The notes: a model not told the origin generated them from the sequence alone. A stretch of 64,000 nucleotides of DNA from Microbacterium sp. VKM Ac-2870 (GCF_015350795.1 NZ_JADKSH010000004.1:225286-289285); one strand, 5' to 3'. Positions 17,357-26,323 are shown, counted from the stretch's first letter. Numbers and translations: made by a program.

Positions 17357-19012
17357 TCATCGCTGTTCGTACACTCGTGAGCCCGCGAACCAGGTCTCCT
17401 GCACCCGGTTGTCGACGATCTCTGAGACCGGGATGCTCGTCAGTTCGCGCCCGAGAACGATGAAGTCTGCCGACTTCCCCGCTTCGAGCGAACCCGTCAC
17501 GTCGTCGACACCCATGGCCTGCGCTGCGGAGATCGTCACCGAGGCGATCGCCTCATCCAGAGTGATCGCCTGTTCGGCCCACAAGGTTCCGGGGTGCTCG
17601 CCGTGGGGATCGGCCCGGGTTACGAGGCCCTGGATCGCCTCGAGGGGGTCGGGGCTCTCGCTCACCGGCCAATCGGAGCCGACCGCCACCACAGCTCCAG
17701 CGTCGAGCAGCGACCTGTTCGGATGCATGTGAGCGGCAACCTCGGCGGGCAGCACCGCGGCGATCGCGTCGGGAATCACTCCCGGAGTCCAGAGGAAGGG
17801 CGAGATGTCTGCCGAGACGTCCAACTCGGCGAACCGGCGGATGTCGGAGCCCGCGACGAACTGGCCGTGGGCGATCTGATAGCGCGGCGCGCTGTGTCCA
17901 GCATCCCTCACCGCCTCGATGGCGTCGAGTGCCGCCCGCACCGCGGCGTCGCCCGTGCAGTGGATCTTCGCCGAGAGCCCTCGCTCGGCCGTGCTCAGCA
18001 ACCAGCGCAGAAGCTCGTCCGCAGGCATGGCCAACTGGCCGCGGTGGTGCGCTCCGTGAACGTCGTCGGGAAGGTAGGGCTCAAGGAAGGCCCCTGTGCG
18101 GGTCGGGGGAACGCCGTCGAGGAAAATCTTGACGAAGTCGGGACGGTGGTGCGTGCTGCGGGAGCGTTCTCCCTGCACGATGAGCGCATCGCCCACGGGG
18201 TCGGCGCCGAATATCGCGTCGTTGATGAGCATGCTCGTCACCACCCACGCCTGCAATCGTCCGGCCTGGTCAAGGTCGTGAAGGGAGGCGAGGATCTCGG
18301 CGGTGGCCCCAGCATCCTGAAAGCCCGTGATGCCATACCCGTGCAGGATTTCGATGGCGCGCGCCGAACTGCGCGCGTGCTGATCGGAGCTCAGCGCGCG
18401 GGGCGCCGAGAGGGCCTCCTCGATCGGCAGGCCAGCAGATTCATAGAGCAAACCCGTGGGCGCACCGGTCTCAGCGTCCCGGACGACGCGACCGCCGGCC
18501 GGGTCGGGTGTCGCGGCGCCGATGCCCGCGAGACGCAGCGCAGTCGTGCTGGCCCAGCGGTTGTGGTGACTGTCGTCGCCGAGAGAGACCGGGCGCCCGC
18601 CCGCCGCCTCGTCGAGGAGCACTGCGGCGTCGGCATGGCTCAGGCGCGTGCCGAGCGTGCTGCTCCAGCTACCGCCGACCACCCACTCGTCCGGCTGCAG
18701 GTTCGCTGACCATCCCCGCACCGCGGCCAATATCTCGTCGAAGGTCGCGTCCACCGGCAGCACGAGCTCGAAAAGGTCGGCTCGCCCCGCAACGGCGTGG
18801 TGGTTGTGCACGTCGATGAAGCCGGGGAGGACCGCCCGACCGCCCAGGTCGTGCACTGCCAGGTCGGAATGCCGGGCGATCAGATCGTCGTCGCCCACGG
18901 CGGCAATGATCCCGCCGCGGATGACCAGTACCGTGGCGCTCGGACGCAGCGGATCCATGGTGGTGATTCGCGCGTTGCGCACGATGAGCCCTGGTATCGC
19001 CTTCGATAGCAT
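17357..19012 (-). CDS. Amidohydrolase family protein (YtcJ-like)
   Basis: The protein is about 551 residues if the ATG at 19012 is used. It is a metal-dependent amidohydrolase of the YtcJ/DUF-type 3 class: GRAVLPGFIDVHNHHAV carries the HxH metal motif, then KIFLDGVPPTRTGAFLEPY, KIHCTGDAAVRAALDAIE, YQIAHGQFV and VGSDWPVSESPDPLEAI supply the remaining ligands. The C-terminal SAAQAMG..GSLEAGKSADFIVLG is diagnostic. There is no ribosome site, but CATACT (19020-19025, minus) ends seven bases before that ATG, suggesting a leaderless start. Members hydrolyse C-N bonds of diverse amides; the substrate here is unknown. It is probably co-transcribed with the GMC gene. Confidence 0.87.
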   Translation of the reverse strand: MLSKAIPGLIVRNARITTMDPLRPSATVLVIRGGIIAAVGDDDLIARHSDLAVHDLGGRAVLPGFIDVHNHHAVAGRADLFELVLPVDATFDEILAAVRGWSANLQPDEWVVGGSWSSTLGTRLSHADAAVLLDEAAGGRPVSLGDDSHHNRWASTTALRLAGIGAATPDPAGGRVVRDAETGAPTGLLYESAGLPIEEALSAPRALSSDQHARSSARAIEILHGYGITGFQDAGATAEILASLHDLDQAGRLQAWVVTSMLINDAIFGADPVGDALIVQGERSRSTHHRPDFVKIFLDGVPPTRTGAFLEPYLPDDVHGAHHRGQLAMPADELLRWLLSTAERGLSAKIHCTGDAAVRAALDAIEAVRDAGHSAPRYQIAHGQFVAGSDIRRFAELDVSADISPFLWTPGVIPDAIAAVLPAEVAAHMHPNRSLLDAGAVVAVGSDWPVSESPDPLEAIQGLVTRADPHGEHPGTLWAEQAITLDEAIASVTISAAQAMGVDDVTGSLEAGKSADFIVLGRELTSIPVSEIVDNRVQETWFAGSRVYEQR

Positions 19013-19136
19013 GCACGCCAGTATGTTCGTGGGCCGGTGCGCCCCGCACCCCCGCGAGTCGAGGCGTTCGTTGACAGACAAGCACCGTGCTCCGAGGTGC
19101 AATCCGGTCTCGATGCGGGCGCGGCCGGGACAGTAT

Positions 19137-19610
19137 TCAGGCGGCGGCCATCAGCGCGACTCCCGCCACCATGAAGAGCGCTTCGCCAGCGATCGGAAGC
19201 GTGGCGGCCTGCTTCCGGGTCGGGACGAGCACCGAGAGGTTTGCGAGCGCGCCCATGGTGGCGACTCCCGCGACCACGACGGCTCCATACCCGTGCGAGT
19301 GACCTGCAGTCATCATGCCGTGGCCCGCTCCAGCGATCATGAGGGCGCCCATGGCGAGCGCGCCCAGGGCGCGGTGCAGCCCGCGGGACCGCTCGCCGCG
19401 CGCGCCGGTGACGGCGATCGGGGCCGCTGCGACGAGCGCGAGGACGCCCACGATCAGGCCTATCGAGCCGCCGGTCAGGCCGACAGCCATGGCGGCGACC
19501 ATGAGCACCGAGAGTGCCCACGCTCTGCGGTCTCGCTTGCCCGGGGAGAGCCCGAGGCAGCAACACGACGCCACGGCCGTGACGGCGGCCAGGGCGTGCA
19601 GAGCGAGCAC
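19137..19610 (-). CDS. Small membrane protein with Cys cluster and Met/His motif, downstream of amine oxidase
   Basis: The GTG at 19610 begins one base after the amine oxidase stop, so this 157-residue protein is almost certainly translated from the same mRNA. It has four to five hydrophobic helices, a CCC triplet near residue 16 and HGMMTAGHSHGYG near residue 105. It resembles DUF5134-like membrane proteins, but I cannot assign it firmly. Met, His and Cys are common copper ligands and the upstream enzyme needs copper, so a role in copper supply is possible; this is inference. An N-terminally extended reading runs antisense to nothing useful and is rejected. Confidence 0.6.
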   Translation of the reverse strand: MLALHALAAVTAVASCCCLGLSPGKRDRRAWALSVLMVAAMAVGLTGGSIGLIVGVLALVAAAPIAVTGARGERSRGLHRALGALAMGALMIAGAGHGMMTAGHSHGYGAVVVAGVATMGALANLSVLVPTRKQAATLPIAGEALFMVAGVALMAAA

Positions 19611-19611
19611 G

Positions 19612-21585
19612 TCAGTGCTCGTGGCCTGTGGGCCCGTGGTGGGCGGGCCCGCAGCTGCAGCTTCCGGACTCCATCGCGCACGAGCATCCGGTGCCGTGGG
19701 CCGAGACGTTCTCCGGCACGTCGAGGGTGGGGTTGCGGTCGAAGAAGCCGTGCGGCTTGAGCCGGAACCCCGCGTAGTCGACGGGCATGATCGGCCAGTC
19801 TTCCAGGCGCGGGAAGTGCGTGAGGCCGAAGGTGTGCCAGACCACGATGTCACGGCCGTCGATGTCGCGGTCGGCTGCCGTGTACTGCGGCAGGCCGCTT
19901 CCGCCCGGATGCTGGTTCACCGTGTAGCCCGCGGCCCAGAGCTCGTCGCGCTCGTACTGCGTGACCCAGAGGCCGTGAGCCGCGAATCCGGCGCGCGCCC
20001 TCGAGGATGAGTCGTCGGCGCTCAGCAGGCCCGGCTGACCCTCGGGGTAGAGCACGAAGGCCGTCGGCTCGCCCACGCGGTTGCGGCGCTCGGCGCTGCT
20101 GATGCTCCACACCCGACCGAGGTGGTTGGCCGCATCCCTGATGCCGTCTGACTCGCGCTGCAGGCGGGTACGGGTGCGGGTGAGGGCGTTGCCCCAGGGG
20201 TTCGACTCGCTCGTGGCGACCCGGGCTACGTCGATCTCGTCGACGGAGTTGTCGACCCCGTCGACGGTCATGTCGAGCCGGGCGCAGAACATGTGCTGAT
20301 GCACGGGAGCGCCGAGCCCGGGGGCGAGTCGGGTGGCGTACTCGTAGTCGGAGTCGTCGTGGCCGCTCGTGAAGACGATGCCGGTCGCCTTGGCCTCGAG
20401 CTCGATGGTGCCGTCGAGGTAGAGATACCAGTAGAAGCCGTAGTCGTAGTTGCCGACGGTGACGAAGAACGAGATCACGAGGCGGCGCTGGCGGCGGGTT
20501 GTCGAGAGGCCGGAGAAGTCGTCGCGGTGCTTCCAGAGAATCCCGTAGTCCTCCTCGTGGATGCAGATGGCGTTGGTGATCGTCGAGGGTGCGCCGAGAT
20601 CATCGACGACTGTGGCATCGAGGTAGGTGATCTCACCGAGGCAGTCGCAGCCGAGCTCGAGCGAGTTGGCGAGTCTGCCGAACTGGTACTCGCTCACATC
20701 GAAGTAGTTCTGCCAGGCGTGGGTGGGACTCGGGTCGCCGTAGTTGACGACCATCTCCGAGACCGAGGCTCGGTAGACGATCGGTCGCTCCTCCTCGCCG
20801 TCCCGGAACGACAGCTGGTGCAGGGTCAGGCCCTCGCGCCCGTTGAAGCCGATGCGGACCCTCCAGTTCTCCCACTCCAGCACGTCGTCTTCGAGGGTGA
20901 AGCTCACTCCCTCGGGCTGGGTGATCACTATGGGCTTGAGGCTCGTGCGCATCGGGCCGCTGACCGCCGGGTCAAAGTAGTCGCCCGACTCCTGGGGCAC
21001 GGTCTCGATGGCCGTCTCGACGACCCGCAGCACCTCGCCGGCATCGATGTCGACGTGCGCGACAACGCCGTCGATGGGATGCGCCCACGCCGAGTCGAGC
21101 GGGTAGTTCTGCTGGAAGGCGAGCACCCGGTACATCCGGCGCCCGACCTCGTCGGCGTAGCCGAAGACGCCAGCCGACAGCGGAACCGTGCGCACGGTAT
21201 CGAGGTTGGTGACGCCGCGCTTGGCGATCGCCGCCACCCAGCGCTGATCGCGCTTGACGATGTCGTCGATGTTGACGAAGTCCTCGTCGAGTGTCGGGCC
21301 GAAGCCCTCGACCCTGGGGTCGATCTCGATGACCTGGGTGACTGTGGATTCGGTGAGATCGACGATCACCGTGCGCAGCCGCAGGGTGTCGAGATCGGTG
21401 AGGAGCATCGTCACCTCGCGGTGCGGGGAGGCCGTCGCGTCGAGCACGAGCGACTTCTCCGGCTCGCGGAGCGCGACGTAGGAGAACCTTGTCGAGGTGG
21501 ACACCTCTCCGGCCTCGGCGGCGATGAGCCGGGCACGGAGGATCTCGTCAGGGCTGAGGCGGGAGAGCGGGTGCGTTGTCGTCAT
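19612..21585 (-). CDS. Copper-containing primary amine oxidase with Cys/His-rich C-terminal tail
   Basis: The 657-residue quinoprotein amine oxidase oxidises primary amines to aldehydes with release of ammonia and hydrogen peroxide. The topaquinone precursor is Tyr380 in VGNYDY. Copper ligands are His429 and His431 (HQHMFCARLD) and His590 (THFPRLEDWPIMP). YGDPSPTHAWQNYFD contains the catalytic Asp region. There is no signal peptide. The last 27 residues (about 631-657) are unusual, with four Cys in CSCAMESGSCSC then HH and HEH, a possible copper-loading tail. GAAGGAG precedes the ATG. It is divergent from a TetR/BetI-type regulator with an operator between, and an aldehyde dehydrogenase lies beyond that. 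Confidence 0.95.
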   Translation of the reverse strand: MTTTHPLSRLSPDEILRARLIAAEAGEVSTSTRFSYVALREPEKSLVLDATASPHREVTMLLTDLDTLRLRTVIVDLTESTVTQVIEIDPRVEGFGPTLDEDFVNIDDIVKRDQRWVAAIAKRGVTNLDTVRTVPLSAGVFGYADEVGRRMYRVLAFQQNYPLDSAWAHPIDGVVAHVDIDAGEVLRVVETAIETVPQESGDYFDPAVSGPMRTSLKPIVITQPEGVSFTLEDDVLEWENWRVRIGFNGREGLTLHQLSFRDGEEERPIVYRASVSEMVVNYGDPSPTHAWQNYFDVSEYQFGRLANSLELGCDCLGEITYLDATVVDDLGAPSTITNAICIHEEDYGILWKHRDDFSGLSTTRRQRRLVISFFVTVGNYDYGFYWYLYLDGTIELEAKATGIVFTSGHDDSDYEYATRLAPGLGAPVHQHMFCARLDMTVDGVDNSVDEIDVARVATSESNPWGNALTRTRTRLQRESDGIRDAANHLGRVWSISSAERRNRVGEPTAFVLYPEGQPGLLSADDSSSRARAGFAAHGLWVTQYERDELWAAGYTVNQHPGGSGLPQYTAADRDIDGRDIVVWHTFGLTHFPRLEDWPIMPVDYAGFRLKPHGFFDRNPTLDVPENVSAHGTGCSCAMESGSCSCGPAHHGPTGHEH

Positions 21586-21612
21586 GTGTCACTCCTTCGT
21601 GCGGTACAGAAT

Positions 21613-21630
21613 ATTGATCGCTTGCTCAAT
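21613..21630. promoter_or_regulatory. BetI/TetR-type operator
   Basis: ATTGATCGCTTGCTCAAT is an inverted repeat (ATTGATCG against ATTGAGCA on the other strand) matching the well-known BetI-class half site ATTGA-N-C/G. It lies between the divergent amine oxidase (start 21585) and TetR (start 21651) genes, where repressor binding would block both promoters. Confidence 0.75.
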
Positions 21631-21650
21631 AAACAAGACCCCGTCAGAAT

Positions 21651-22259
21651 GTGATGGTGCCCAAGATCGTCGACCATAGCGAGAGGCGTGACCGCATAGT
21701 CGATGCCTACCTCTCCGTCGTCGCTCGTGACGGGGGAGCCGCGGCCACGTCCAGGGCCGTCGCCGCCGAGCTCGGCGTGGCGACCGGCGGTCTCTGGCAC
21801 TACTTCGACGACTTCGATGCGGTTCTGCTGGCCGCCTTCAGCCGCATCTTCGAGAACACGACCACGCGCATCCGGGAGCGCACCGCCAACGAGGCGGGCC
21901 TGGATGCCGTCGAGGCGATGCTCCGCGAGATCCTTCCACTGGCACCACTCACCCAGCGCGAAGCCACAGTCGTCGTGACGTTCTGGGGGAGGGCGGCCGG
22001 GCTCCCCGCTCTCGGCGCGATCCAGTCGCGGGTCGAGGAGACCTGGCGCGAGTTGCTCGGCAGATTCATCGACGAGGCGGTGGCCGCCGACGAGCTCGTC
22101 GCGCGCGTGCCCAAAGACGACCTCGTCGACGAGTTGCTCTCGCTGGCCACGGCCCAGCAGGTCGAGTACGTGGTGCGCAGCTCGATCGGCGCCCCCGCGC
22201 GGCAGTGGTCGCTGGTGCAGCACGCGCTGCGGCCGTGGCGGTCGGCGCGCTCCTCCTGA
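21651..22259 (+). CDS. TetR-family repressor, BetI-like
   Basis: The roughly 200-residue regulator has an N-terminal TetR helix-turn-helix (ERRDRIVDAYLSVVARDGGA, then VAAELGVATGGLWHYFDD). Its C-terminal domain resembles the BetI_C/TetR_C_6 class (VVTFWGRAAGLPAL..). The start is GTG 21651 or ATG 21654; neither has a clear ribosome site. It is divergent from the amine oxidase and transcribed toward the aldehyde dehydrogenase, and the operator at 21613-21630 lies directly upstream. It is the likely autoregulated repressor of amine oxidation, with the amine or its aldehyde as inducer (inference). Confidence 0.88.
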   Translation: MMVPKIVDHSERRDRIVDAYLSVVARDGGAAATSRAVAAELGVATGGLWHYFDDFDAVLLAAFSRIFENTTTRIRERTANEAGLDAVEAMLREILPLAPLTQREATVVVTFWGRAAGLPALGAIQSRVEETWRELLGRFIDEAVAADELVARVPKDDLVDELLSLATAQQVEYVVRSSIGAPARQWSLVQHALRPWRSARSS

Positions 22260-22365
22260 CGGGAATCCGTGCACTCTCGGGCACCTGCTGTGCGCGGGCG
22301 GTCAACGGCAGTCCCCGCGAATGCAGGACGCTGGAGGGACAGACCGTTCCCAACGAGGAGAACCC

Positions 22366-23775
22366 ATGTCGAACCAGGCCGACCTTCTTACCCGCGTGAG
22401 TGCACAGGAGGGTGTGGGGCGAGAGATCCACGACCCCGCCACTGGTGCCGTGATCGGGTTTGCACCCGTCCACACTGTTGCCGACCTCGACAGCGCCGTC
22501 GCCGCGGCGCGAGCTGCTCAGCCGGCGTGGGCTGCTCTCGGTCACGCCAAGCGCATCGAACTGCTGAACGCCGTCGCCGACAAGATCGACGCGAACGCCG
22601 AAGAGCTCGCCCAACTGCTCTCGCGCGAGCAGGGCAAGCCACTCAACGGGCCTAACGCCCGCTTCGAAGTCGGGGCCTGCTCGGTCTGGCTGCGTGCCAC
22701 CGCCGCCACGGTCCTCGAGACCGAGACCGTTGTCGCTGACGAGGCCAACCCCTCCCAGCTCTTCTATAAGGCCCTGGGTGTCGTGGGCGCCATCGGCCCC
22801 TGGAACTGGCCGCTCATGATCTCCATCTGGCAGATCGCGCCCTCGCTGCGCATGGGCAATACCGTTGTGGTCAAGCCCTCGGAGTTCACCCCGCTCAGTG
22901 TGCTCGCGCTGCTGGAGGTCATGAACGAGGTGCTTCCCGCCGACGTGCTCGTCGGGGTCTCCGGCGACCGTGAGGTCGGGGCACGCCTGGCGTCGCACCC
23001 CGACATCGACAAGATCATGTTCACCGGCTCGACGGCCACGGGGCGGGCGATCATCCGCTCGTCTGCAGACAACCTCGCGCGGCTCACCCTCGAGCTCGGC
23101 GGCAACGATGCGGGAATCGTGCTGCCCGGCACCGACCCCGCGGCGATCGCGGAGAACCTGTTTTGGGGTGCCTTCATCAACACCGGCCAGACCTGCGCCG
23201 CGCTCAAGCGTCTGTACGTGCACGACTCGATCTACGAGCAGGTCATCGAAGAGCTCGCCGGCATCGCCGCGAAGATGCCGATGGGCAACGGGCTCGACGA
23301 GAACAACGTGCTCGGCCCGTTGCAGAACAAGAAGCAGTTCGACATCGTCTCAGACCTCGTCGAGGATGCCCGCAAGCGTGGTGGCCGCATAGTGACGGGC
23401 GGCTCGCCCGCCACCGAGCTCGGCGAGCTGTTCTACCCGATCACGCTCGTGGCCGACCTCAAAGACGGCGACCCGCTCGTCGACGAGGAGCAGTTCGGCC
23501 CCGCCCTGCCGATCATCAAGTACACGGACGTCGAGGATGCGATAGCCAGCGCGAACCGCCTTGAGGCCGGCCTCGGTGCCTCCGTGTGGTCCGCCGACCC
23601 CGCGGCGGCCCGCGAGGTCGCCGTGCGCATCGAGTCGGGCACCGTCTGGATCAACCAGCACGGCACCATCCACCCGATGGCCCCGTTCGGCGGGGTGAAG
23701 GGCTCGGGCTACGGGCTCGAGTTCGGCGTCGAGGGCCTCAAGTCGGTGTCGATCCCGCAGGTCATCACCGGCTGA
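22366..23775 (+). CDS. NAD-dependent aldehyde dehydrogenase
   Basis: The 469-residue, full-length aldehyde dehydrogenase shows GPWNWPLMISIW, the cofactor motif FTGSTATGR, general base Glu in LELGGNDAG, nucleophilic Cys in NTGQTCAALKR and end signature APFGGVKGSGYG. ACGAGGAG precedes the ATG at 22366, which excludes a 15-residue upstream extension. It follows the TetR gene by 106 bases and is close to the amine oxidase, so it most likely oxidises the aldehydes that enzyme releases. Substrate specificity cannot be read from sequence. Confidence 0.92.
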   Translation: MSNQADLLTRVSAQEGVGREIHDPATGAVIGFAPVHTVADLDSAVAAARAAQPAWAALGHAKRIELLNAVADKIDANAEELAQLLSREQGKPLNGPNARFEVGACSVWLRATAATVLETETVVADEANPSQLFYKALGVVGAIGPWNWPLMISIWQIAPSLRMGNTVVVKPSEFTPLSVLALLEVMNEVLPADVLVGVSGDREVGARLASHPDIDKIMFTGSTATGRAIIRSSADNLARLTLELGGNDAGIVLPGTDPAAIAENLFWGAFINTGQTCAALKRLYVHDSIYEQVIEELAGIAAKMPMGNGLDENNVLGPLQNKKQFDIVSDLVEDARKRGGRIVTGGSPATELGELFYPITLVADLKDGDPLVDEEQFGPALPIIKYTDVEDAIASANRLEAGLGASVWSADPAAAREVAVRIESGTVWINQHGTIHPMAPFGGVKGSGYGLEFGVEGLKSVSIPQVITG

Positions 23776-23842
23776 GCATGAGCTGCATCTGCACAGTCAC
23801 CTTCGATGCCGGCGTCTCCACCGTCGAGCGATTGTGCTGCGG

Positions 23843-24331
23843 TCAGGTGGTCCAGGCGGCGGCGATGCTGCGGTCGACGACTCGTCGCCAGCCTGCTGGG
23901 GGTGAGGGGTCGTGACTTGCGGTCCCGGCCATCCACAGCACGGTCATGAGGTCGTCAGCCGTGAAGTCTCGGGAGAGGGTGCCGGCGGCGTGGGCATCGT
24001 CGATCAGGTCCTGACCGAGGGCCGTTGATCGATCGCATGCTTCGATGAGCGAGGTGGCGTTCGGGAAGCGACGGAGCATGGCGTCGTTCAGCGCCGGATC
24101 GCTGAGCGTCAGGTCGATCATTCCTGCGATGAATGCCTCCAGCCGTGCGCGGGGCGATGGCTGGCTCAGCGACTGCTCCTTGAGCGCCAGGAGTTTCTCG
24201 CCGGCGACTGCGGGGACTACCGCGTCGATGAGGTCCTCCCGGGATCCGACCCGGTTGTAGAGAGTCCCGATGCTCACGCCGGCCTCGCGAGCGACCTCCT
24301 CCAGCGGGGCGGAGAGCCCACGGCGGGTCTC
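23843..24331 (-). pseudogene. TetR-family regulator, 5'-truncated
   Basis: The frame retains a TetR protein from helix 2 of the HTH onward (SAPLEEVAREAGVSIGTLYNRV, then SREDLIDAV and a normal C-terminal domain). Upstream, where helix 1 (usually ILDAA..FAERG) should be, the frame reads RTHRGETRRG and meets an in-frame TAG near 24375 without any ATG or GTG. The internal GTG at 24277 would begin inside the recognition helix and give a non-functional regulator. I read it as a deletion remnant whose right boundary meets the rhamnosidase fragment. Confidence 0.72.
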
Positions 24332-24379
24332 GCCCCGGTGGGTCCGGCGTACAGCCGCATACGCATCGCACTGCTAGTT

Positions 24380-24607
24380 GGATTCGGGCCGACCAGTGCC
24401 CGCACCTCGGTGGTGACCCCCTACGGCCGTGCTGCGGTGGCGTGGAGCATCGACGGGGACGAAGTCGTTCTCGATGCTGCGGTCCCGCCGGGGTGCTCAG
24501 CGGAGGTTGAGATCGGAGCCTTCAATGCGGAGCTCGGCGGGGGGAACCACAGCCTAAGGATCCCGCTCGCGGTCGCGATGCGCGACTCGGATGTGCGCGT
24601 TTCCTGA
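24380..24607 (+). pseudogene. 3' fragment of an alpha-L-rhamnosidase-like gene
   Basis: The frame (open from 24338) encodes TSARTSVVTPYGRAAVAW followed by DGDEVVLDAAVPPGCSAEVEI and GGGNHSL. This is the characteristic C-terminal beta-sandwich of bacterial family 78 alpha-L-rhamnosidases, which run to about 900 residues. Only the last 75 or so residues are present and there is no credible start. The assignment rests on recalled family pattern. The remnant points to a deletion that also removed the start of the divergent TetR gene. Confidence 0.6.
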
Positions 24608-24621
24608 GTTGTCGCTGGGAT

Positions 24622-25131
24622 GTGGGCAGCATCGCCTCCCGAGGTATCCATCTTCGCGCGATGTGTTGCGACACGTCCTTCGGGAGCCGCAAAGACGGTC
24701 CGTCGCAGAGCTATCGGGTCACCGTCCTCGGTATCGAGTCTCCGGATGGAATTTCCGCGCCGCAGGTCCGAGATGTTTCGCTCCCTTCGATTCTTCAAGC
24801 GATCGCTTCCGCTGATCCCTTCGCTGTTCAGCTCTCGACCCTCCGTGAGGAGCGAGACGCGATCTTGGCCGTCGCCAACGACTTGGACCTTTGGCGAGAG
24901 CGCGCGTCGCGGGAAGCGCGCGGGGGCGAGCTAAGCGACGACGTTCTTCGTTGGCTCGCTCGGGTGTACGTCTGGTTCGCCGCAATAGGTGCGAACCCCG
25001 CCAAGGGGGTGCGCGACACGGTCGGTCTCTCGGCAAGAACAGCGACCCGCTGGATTGCGGAGGCGAGGCGCCGAGGCTGGATCGGAGTGAAGCACGGCTC
25101 AGCCGCGGGTGCTGCCGCGGAAAACGGCTGA
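24622..25131 (+). CDS. HTH-containing hypothetical protein next to integrase
   Basis: The protein has 169 residues from the GTG at 24622, or about 156 from the in-frame ATG at 24661. The C-terminal half is helical and contains a helix-turn-helix-like segment (NPAKGVRDTVGLSARTATRW, then IAEARRRGWI). It ends three bases before the integrase ATG, so it is co-translated with it. Small HTH proteins in this position often control integrase expression or excision. I do not recognise the family. Confidence 0.55.
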   Translation: MGSIASRGIHLRAMCCDTSFGSRKDGPSQSYRVTVLGIESPDGISAPQVRDVSLPSILQAIASADPFAVQLSTLREERDAILAVANDLDLWRERASREARGGELSDDVLRWLARVYVWFAAIGANPAKGVRDTVGLSARTATRWIAEARRRGWIGVKHGSAAGAAAENG

Positions 25132-25134
25132 CCG

Positions 25135-26277
25135 ATGGCGCGCCCTAGGACTCCGATCGGAAGCTACGGAGAGATCCACACCGCCCGGATCGGCGGCAAG
25201 TGGCGCGCCCGGGCGCGTTACAGGTTCTCGGACGGCAAATCACGGCAGGTCGAGCGGTTCGACGTGTCGGAGGCGAAGGCCAAAGCGAAGCTGCGAGAGG
25301 CGCTGAACACCGTCGAGAACGGGCGTGGGACTGAACTGAAGCCGACGACGCCCCTCAGGGTGCTGGCGAACCAGTTCCTGGAGGAGAAGGAGGGTGCCGG
25401 CCGATCGACGGGCACACTCACCACCTATAGGTCGGCGGTGAAGATGCATATCATCCCGAAGATCGGCGACCTGTCGGCGGCGGAGGCGACACCGGCGCAG
25501 CTGCAGACGTTCCTCAGCTCCGTGCACAAGCAGCACGGCCATGGGGCGGCGAAAAACTGCCGCTCCGTGCTGTCGGGGATGCTCGGCATGGCGGTTCGGA
25601 ACGGTGCGATCGCACGGAACCCGGTGAAGGAGCTCGACCTCATCACGAGGGCGGGCAAGAAGGGGTCCGAAGCGATCCCGCTCGACGAGCTGCCCGCGTT
25701 CCTCGCGAAGGTGCGCGCCGACGACGTCCTGATCGAACGCGACATGGTCGACATGATCACGTTCATGCTGTCCGTGGGCTGGCGGATCGCGGAGGTGTGC
25801 GCGCTCGAATGGGAGTCGGTCGACGTCGAGAAGGGCACCGTGCGGATGGAAGCGATCGCCGTGCGCGTTCCGAAGCAGGGCGTTGTGCGTCAGCCCTACG
25901 GAAAGACGAGCACCGCCTCGAGGACCACGCCGTTGCCGGCAGACACCCTCAGGATGCTGGAGGCCAGGAAGGAGCGGCTTGTTGGGCTGACTCCGCTCGT
26001 CTTCCCGACGGTCCTCCTCCACCGGCGGGACCCGTCAAACGCTCAGTGTGAGCTTCGCGAGCGGCGCCAGGTGCTCGGCTATCCAGAGCTCACGACACAC
26101 AGCTTCCGGAAGACCGTGGCGACGGCGCTCGATCCCGCCGGACTGAGCGCGAGAGACATCGCCGAGTACCTGGGTCACCAGAACCCGAGCCTCACGATGG
26201 ACGTCTACATGTCGAAGCAGAGCGGGAGCCGGCGGGCGGCGGATCTCATGCAGGAGCACCTCGAGCGACTCCGCTGA
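25135..26277 (+). CDS. Tyrosine-type site-specific integrase
   Basis: The 380-residue phage-type integrase has an N-terminal arm-binding domain (residues about 1-65), a SAM-like core-binding domain (about 75-165) and a catalytic domain. All catalytic residues are present: Arg217 (GWRIAEVCALEW), His322 and Arg325 (HSFR), His348 (LGHQ) and nucleophile Tyr358 (DVYM). The gene points at the 3' end of tRNA-Phe only 80 bases away, the usual arrangement after integration into a tRNA 3' end. It marks the right end of an integrated element that extends leftward. A second att copy was not found in the window. Confidence 0.93.
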   Translation: MARPRTPIGSYGEIHTARIGGKWRARARYRFSDGKSRQVERFDVSEAKAKAKLREALNTVENGRGTELKPTTPLRVLANQFLEEKEGAGRSTGTLTTYRSAVKMHIIPKIGDLSAAEATPAQLQTFLSSVHKQHGHGAAKNCRSVLSGMLGMAVRNGAIARNPVKELDLITRAGKKGSEAIPLDELPAFLAKVRADDVLIERDMVDMITFMLSVGWRIAEVCALEWESVDVEKGTVRMEAIAVRVPKQGVVRQPYGKTSTASRTTPLPADTLRMLEARKERLVGLTPLVFPTVLLHRRDPSNAQCELRERRQVLGYPELTTHSFRKTVATALDPAGLSARDIAEYLGHQNPSLTMDVYMSKQSGSRRAADLMQEHLERLR

Positions 26278-26323
26278 ATGTGCGGGGTTTTCGCGGGGTG
26301 ACTGACTGTTAGACATTAAGAAA

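Noticed and set aside
23779..23915. A 45-codon Cys-containing frame after the aldehyde dehydrogenase
   Set aside because: It has no ribosome site, overlaps the end of the TetR remnant on the other strand and looks like chance.
24338..24607. The 89-codon frame as an intact small gene
   Set aside because: The sequence matches only the very end of a large glycosidase and no credible start or ribosome site exists, so it is treated as a remnant.
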